Position numbers and translations under genes: made by a program
Notes under the pieces: generated by a model
Database searches by the model: none
The model's input: only the letters and a program-made list of their open reading frames with translations
What the model was told of the DNA's origin: nothing
Part shown: one piece after another, positions 58,540-64,000 of the stretch
How positions within the stretch are numbered: position 1 is the first letter of the stretch
Layout of the letters: the number at the start of each line of letters is the position of its first letter
Assembly (NCBI GenBank): GCA_038087015.1
Contig: JASBNA010000053.1
Location: forward strand, 124,001 to 188,000
DNA length: 64,000 nucleotides
DNA from: Cerrena zonata
Taxonomy: Eukaryota > Basidiomycota > Agaricomycetes > Polyporales > Cerrenaceae
Direction of reading: 5' to 3'

Positions 58540-59135
58540 ACGCTACTCCCCATGCTCTCGATAGAGCTTGTATTCCTCTCTGTCACTTTGCTTTCTTCGC
58601 TATTGATTGCTCAATGCTCTTTCGTCATCCCTTCCTTTAGGACAGCTTCCTTTCACCTCGACATCGATTGTTCTCAAAAGATGTCCACCTCCAATGCAAT
58701 CGGTCAAACCGGGGACCATCATGATCGTTACAGCATGGACAGGTACCTAGACGTGGAGAATGAGTGAGTCGTCAAATCAGCAAAGGGATACCTGAGGTAC
58801 GCCTCTCACTTTCAATTCTTACTTGTGTGGTTTTCTGCAAACCTCCTATAGGCGACAAAACCAAAGGTACGTATTCTCAGTCTTGCCCTCTGCTACAACA
58901 TACTCCTTCGCTCTCATCTACACAAACCTACACATGCACATTCAATAAGGTCGATGGGAAGATTTCCGTCCCTTCTGTCACCTTGCCCTTTGTGCTCACA
59001 ACCCGTAACATGAGCTAAGGCTCTCATCTTAGACCCAAGGCCAGGTGACGACGAATGGGCTCCACTCACCCATCTATGTTGTTTCCTGAAGCCTTGACGT
59101 TTAGCCGTCAATGATGAACATTGACTTGCTAGTGG
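58540..59135 (+). repeat. Dispersed repeat R2, diverged copy D
   Basis: Shares with copies A-C the block order CTCTCGATAGAGCTTG, ACCTCGACATCG, GAGAATGAG, an AAGGTACGTATTC block, AAGGTCGATGG.AGATTTCC, and a terminal block ending TTGACTTGC. Clearly older and more diverged. Confidence 0.45.
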
Positions 59136-60560
59136 ACACTGAGGGAGTTGTCAATGCATCACCATCGCATCAACTTGATGGGTGATGCGGTCAGCTTCAC
59201 GTCTGTCCTGAACTACACTAGTATGAGAGGTCCAAAACAGAAACGAACGACTCCTACTCCTCTTATTTTGGTCTCTCTCATCATCTCGTTTCTTGTCTAC
59301 TACTTCCGTTGGGCTCCGCTTCCCTCGACTGCTGCGTTGAAGCCATTTCGGACCGAAATAAGAAAGAAAGAGTAGACATCGAGGAGGTTATGAAGAGGTA
59401 AAGGGGAAGGAGTACGTGTAGCGTAGTTGCAGCGATTGTTTGGTGAGCTACATGCGAAGGCAAAGTCTACAAATAGGATGTATCAGACTCCAGGACGAGT
59501 GGCGAGTAGGACTACATACACAATGACCGAAAACACAAAATAAAAAATAAATTGAAAATGCTATCATGGCGTGCTTGAAGGAGGCCGTACATAGGGACTA
59601 TTCCGCATAAGTGTGAGTACGAATAACATATAACAGGGTTAGGAGGGTATATAACACACCTGGCTACCGTTATCATTTCAGAATTCAGCTCTCCTACACG
59701 CACCACAACTCGGACGTTACCTGTGTCATACGTACGGATGGTATGATTGACTAAGCACGATGATAAGCAAACTGACCTCCAACATAATAGTTCCGCATTA
59801 GCATCCACGGTGAGCTTGAGAGAACGAATGAGAAGGGGAAGATGGGGTGACTCAAGAAGCCTTCCGACCTTGGTACATTTTCTTCATCTCCAATCTTTGA
59901 CCTCCGATCGGACTTCGAGAAAAAGGAAAGCGAGATCCCGCAGATTCACCAGGGCGAGGAGGGGAAGCGAACGTAATGTTTAGTGGGTACACAAATTTGT
60001 GTTCATCGGATAATGCATGACTCGGGGGAGACAAGACCTATGGCCAGCCGATGTCAGGGACAGAATCATCCTTACTAATCGGATGAAAATTGGTTGTGTC
60101 TGCCTCGAACGAGGGTGTTTGGTATTATGAGCAAAACTACAACTGGGAATAAAATAATTAGTGGATTCACGACCTGGGATGAAAATGACAAGGCAAGAAG
60201 AATGGAACCTAACCAATTACTTGGGATGATGCAAGCCTAGACAGTGTCAAGAACACTGTACATACAGCTGTGGTGTTATTCGGCGGCGGCGGGATAAAAT
60301 GTTTGATGCGAGCAAACAAGATGTTCAAGGCATCATGTGGTGCAATAACCCATCGTGCTGTGCACTAACATACACTGCCAAATGAGAATGGAGGATGGAT
60401 GGGTGAAGCGGCGATAAAGGACTCGGACAAACGTGGAAAGATTGAATATCTCGTGGTCCAGTTCTTGATGAGTTCGAAAATGCGTTGTCGCGAGGCCCCT
60501 CCATTCCGAAAACACTTTAACTTTAAGTGGTCAACGGTCCGTAAAGTGGGTAGATCATTC
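59136..60560. other. No supported gene
   Basis: Short frames only. The minus strand near 59830-59780 has a short ATG frame before a GTCAGT donor, comparable to one near 46620, but neither extends into a recognisable gene. Confidence 0.35.
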
Positions 60561-60563
60561 CCA

Positions 60564-60880
60564 TTAAAACCCTAAGACTAAGGTGAGAACATCGGTGATA
60601 ATTTCAATCAAAAGATGATGTATCTTGAGCGAAACATCCACATCTAGAGATGGTGTTTCCTTGTAGGCGAGTTCCAGCTTCAACTCGCTTGCGGGCGGCG
60701 TCACACTAACCGGGATAATATTCAGAACTTGTTTGTTTTGACATTTGAATAGCTTCATTTTACCAAACGTGCAGACGGGACAACAAGGCATAATGAAATT
60801 CAAGTTACTCACCTGTATTGCACTCCCAATTGTCACACTGTATTCCCGCACCCTTGAGTCTTGTTTGTACTTGTCTGGAC
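60564..60880 (-). other. Possible exon(s) of an unresolved minus-strand gene
   Basis: A minus-strand segment open from about 60880 could read GIQCDNWECNTG up to a GTGAGT donor at about 60813. A second frame covers 60851-60564 (KMKLFKCQNKQVLNII, KLELAYKETPSLD). The two use different registers. Not recognised. Confidence 0.25.
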
Positions 60881-60899
60881 ATCAAAAAGTGAGAGAATG

Positions 60900-61330
60900 A
60901 CCTTGAGCTAGCAGGGAAATACAGGAGTTATCTGAATAGGATCCGTATATCGTAAGTAGGAACACCAAGAAGAACGTAATGCAAGTGAAATGAGTACATC
61001 GACGACTGTCTATCATCCGGAGCACATTGATCTCTGTCCGACAGAGTGAGAACATGTTTTACTGTTCGGTCATCATCTGAAAACAGATGTTAGTAAAGTC
61101 GATAACTTTTGGCAATAGACGTACTGAATTGTATCTCATGAACTTACGCAATGTCATGACACTGTGTAAATGGTAATCTTAAGAACTAATCTGACACGCC
61201 CTCAAACCTTCACTGACTTCAAAATTGCCAGGGAAAAGCCACTAAGCCCATTGCAGAGAACGGGGGACTCGCATTCGGACATAACTTATCCAATGTTTCG
61301 GTGCAAAAAACCAAGGCAAATTGCTCCGTT
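60900..61330 (-). pseudogene. Decayed gene family, unit 3
   Basis: A third, more diverged copy of the 54.43-54.83 / 56.37-56.77 kb unit. It includes the DDRQSSMYSFHL-type segment (about 61020-60960) and the block around 61200-61330 (CACTGACTT, CCATTGCAGAGAA, GACTCGCATTCGGA). About 60 bp is inserted at 61025-61090. Confidence 0.5.
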
Positions 61331-63124
61331 TTGTTGATTCGCAATGAGTAGATGTCTTTGCTCTCGATGTACGATGAAAAACCACTGACAATATGTTAGT
61401 TGTTATTCATTCTTCGCCCGGCTGAAAACAGGTCCTTCCCAATAGTTAAGTAACCAAATAGATTGCAGCGCGTAAGTGTCAGCATGCAAAACGTTGAGAC
61501 GGAATGAAATGACCTACTAGCAAGATGGCATCGTAGTCCTCACAGTTTGTTTTGTTCCCGTGTCATGAAATCTTGTATTGATCGAGTCTAAGTCAAGCTT
61601 CAGAACTTCACGCGTGAAGTTCGAATTCAACTTCGCGCCAGCGCCTCACCCTGATCAGTTTCTTCTCTCGACTACCACCATCGTTCAATGTTGCTTACTC
61701 AATAGTTTTACTTGCAGTGCCTGGTGTTGATACCGAAATCCTGTCGAGATCTTTTGCAGGTTTGATATCAACACATCAACTGTGGGGTTCGGGTACAAAA
61801 ATGCATGTAGAAAGGCACATCAAATGTTAGGTTCTGAATGCTGGCGAGCTGAGGAGTTGTAGACTGGAACATGAAGGTAAGTACGTCTTCAGCCTCATAC
61901 AGATGTTGACGTTGGTAAAACTGATCGCCCATACTTCCTTCCATCACCAAAGTGAACCGGTCTTTGACTCTTGTGTTTGAAAGTCAGATTTCCATGCTTA
62001 CCCTGTCCCTTGCCACCTTCGAACTCAAGCCCTCGTCTCAATGTACTGATGGGACTCTGTCCTATGTCTCTCTTTCTCTGTGCTCCGCCCTTCTGCTAGC
62101 TACTGCTCCTCAAGTCTTCTGGTACGCTTGTATGTGTAGATATCCCTCTGGAGGACAGCAAAGTAAACACACAGGTCGATTCGGTCGTGCAAGCATTCAG
62201 ACGAGAGATCGAGACACGAAATCAAAGACAGTTAATAAAGAGAAGGTGTGTTGAGGTTTAGATTCTATGTTTGGAGTCTGATCCTCCTTGCCTCTTCATG
62301 ATCATTCCCATCAGATATCAAGGTAATTACATGACTCCACGGATCGTGTACATAGCCATCAATACAACTACCATTATGAGTATTTTCTTCTTGCTGTAAA
62401 ATTCAATAAGACGAATGGGTTTGCTATATAGCCGAGATGATCACTATCATGAATCGATGTGAACAGGAATGGCATGTCCATGACCCAATCTAAAAAAAAG
62501 CCTACTAGCATCCCGATTGGTACTAGTTACTAATATCGATACCAATTTCCTCTTTTCTCCCTTCGAGCCTCCTCTGACCTCAATTCCTAAATGCCTGACA
62601 TGCATCGCCAACACTTCACATCTGATCCTTTGACATGTTCTTGCTGTCTCTGTTGACACCGAGTTTCGGGTACTTCCCCACACTATCTGGTTGACACCGA
62701 TAATGACCAATTCACAATGCAGTCTTACTCGCGTCTTCGCTTTTGATATTTGCTAAAAAGGAACAACTCATCGATGATCCTGATCCGAACAGCCTATAAA
62801 GAGTTTAAAATTGACATTGACATTATTTGTTTCCTGTCACCTTCGAAATTGAGATCTGAACGCTGAGCGCTGAGCTGCCAGTGTCATCGGCGGTAGAAGT
62901 CGAGTGAATTAAATTAGTGGCTTCTCACTAATTTGGGAATTGTTCCTAAAACTGAAATTTATAGAAATCCCACTGAGACTAAAATTGAGCAAGTTAGTGA
63001 ACATATAAAGTTTCATACAAGTTGGAGTTTTCTTCTCAGCATCTTACATTGTTCGATTGTCCTGTAAGTTGATGTCCCCAGAATGATGTTTGACCTCACT
63101 CAAAAATGCTAGAGTCAGATCAGT
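61331..63124. other. No supported gene
   Basis: Only short frames with no family resemblance. The last 200 bp before 63125 are AT-rich and may include the promoter of the following gene. Confidence 0.4.
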
Positions 63125-63616
63125 ATGCCTCAGCCAGACCCTCGAACAATCATGAAAGCCTATGTTCGCCAATTCCTCGGTGATAATTTCAGTAAGTTGT
63201 TTATCATACAAGTGACAAAACATACTTATGTGATACCAGGAAATATTGCCCAAACAGATTCCCAGCTTCCATGGGGGCGGCCGGACAAGCTGCTAGATGA
63301 ACACGGGGTGATGCTGATTGGTTGGCCAATCAGGAGCAGGTTCCGGGACACAAGTTTGTTGGCAATGTGGGAATTACGGGAATTGGTGGTGGGGGTGTAC
63401 AGGGGAAACTGCCGTTTTGAGTATGTTGGGAAACCAGAGAAGGAAATACCAATTGTGGCTGAGGAAGCGGCGGCGGAGCCAAGAGAGCCGAGGAGGGATG
63501 TGGCACATTGTCGAGGATGTCAGGCTAGACCTGCTAAGCCGCGGCGCCATGGAAAGACTGGGAAGATCTTCAAGTCCTCGCCAATCATTACCGATGAGGA
63601 TGAGGCAAATCTCTAG
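63125..63616 (+). CDS. Small hypothetical protein with a GWP-type domain
   Basis: Two exons (63125-63191, 63240-63616) give 147 aa. The core reads WGRPDKLLDEHGVMLIGWP, then LLAMWELRELVVGVYRGNCRFEYV, followed by an Arg/Pro/Ala-rich, basic C-terminus with a CRGCQ motif. The GV...GWP...L..L core is familiar to me from uncharacterised agaricomycete proteins, where it is often a C-terminal domain of larger proteins, so this may be a truncated or minimal copy. The intron has GTAAGT and CCAG ends and phase 1. Function unknown. Confidence 0.55.
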   Translation: MPQPDPRTIMKAYVRQFLGDNFSKLFIIQVTKHTYVIPGNIAQTDSQLPWGRPDKLLDEHGVMLIGWPIRSRFRDTSLLAMWELRELVVGVYRGNCRFEYVGKPEKEIPIVAEEAAAEPREPRRDVAHCRGCQARPAKPRRHGKTGKIFKSSPIITDEDEANL

Positions 63617-63947
63617 CTAGATATTGTTAGTTTTCGACGTGCGGTTGTCCATTCAATGAAACCGGTCAGAGTACAATGCAACAGAAAATATTCATTTGCA
63701 TTGCTCCCTGGTCAAGTTTCGTGCCTTGGACAAATAGGAGAGCGGGGAACAGAAGTTAACGAAGATGGGCAATGTACCGTGACAAAGCTATCCCGGTAAT
63801 CTCATCAAAGATCTATATTTAGCGCCTTTCGACTCAATGAATTCACGGAATAAGGCAAGTGTCATGTACATTGCCGTCTCACACCTCCTTTCCCCCGTAC
63901 CACCACTATTCCTTGAGTTTTCTACTTGTCACTCTTGCTCTTTGACA

Positions 63948-64000
63948 ATGGCGCATGATACCACTGCACTCGAGTCACTGTACGTGTTTTTCTCTGCTAC
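63948..64000 (+). CDS. First exon of a gene running out of the window (partial)
   Basis: ATG at 63948 opens MAHDTTALESL and meets a strong GTACGT donor at about 63980, preceded by a pyrimidine-rich leader typical of starts in this window. Everything else lies to the right of the window. Confidence 0.35.
   Translation, partial: MAHDTTALESLYVFFSA

Overview
The window is nuclear DNA of a filamentous basidiomycete, most likely an Agaricomycete. Genes are split by many short introns (about 45-75 nt, GT...AG). F-box and orphan seven-helix families are expanded. A Plavaka-type DNA transposon and a CsbD-like gene fit the same picture. The genus cannot be fixed from the sequence. No tRNA, rRNA, CRISPR or bacterial-type operon was recognised.

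Layout. 0-1.1 kb: 3' part of an F-box-type gene running in from the left. 1.6-8.1 kb: tandem F-box/beta-propeller-like paralogs, the first intact, the second killed by a stop and a frameshift, with a possible decayed minus-strand gene between them. 8.7-9.9 kb: a seven-exon short-chain dehydrogenase. 12-21.9 kb: a duplicated block pairing an orphan membrane-protein gene with a CsbD-like stress gene. One copy is intact (12.0-14.7 kb, with perfect TGACGTCA sites upstream of CsbD) and one is decayed (19.7-21.9 kb). Between them lie an intronless coiled-coil gene (family E) and a second intact membrane gene on the minus strand. 22.0-27.9 kb: an 18-exon SHPRH/Irc20-like SNF2 helicase-RING ubiquitin ligase that carries a one-base frameshift and a changed motif VI. 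28.2-35.2 kb: a third intact membrane gene, then a graveyard of membrane-gene and family-E relics and one copy of an 812-bp repeat. 35.5-36.9 kb: a second intact family-E gene with a repeat-encoded coiled coil. 37-46 kb: repeat-rich DNA, including the second 812-bp repeat, three copies of a dispersed repeat (R2), a degenerate motif array and minisatellites. 48.35-54.31 kb: a Plavaka transposon with terminal inverted repeats and two intact divergent genes. 54.3-63 kb: decayed, repeatedly duplicated minus-strand gene fragments. 63.1 kb: a small two-exon gene; the window ends inside the first exon of another.

The functional genes are not an obvious pathway. The SDR, CsbD and SHPRH-like genes look like housekeeping or stress functions embedded in a fast-turnover region of lineage-specific families. 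The main story is gene birth and death: nearly every family has both an intact member and a decaying one here, and the youngest-looking insertion is the transposon. All exon coordinates were derived by hand from splice signals and paralog comparison, and intron phases were checked.
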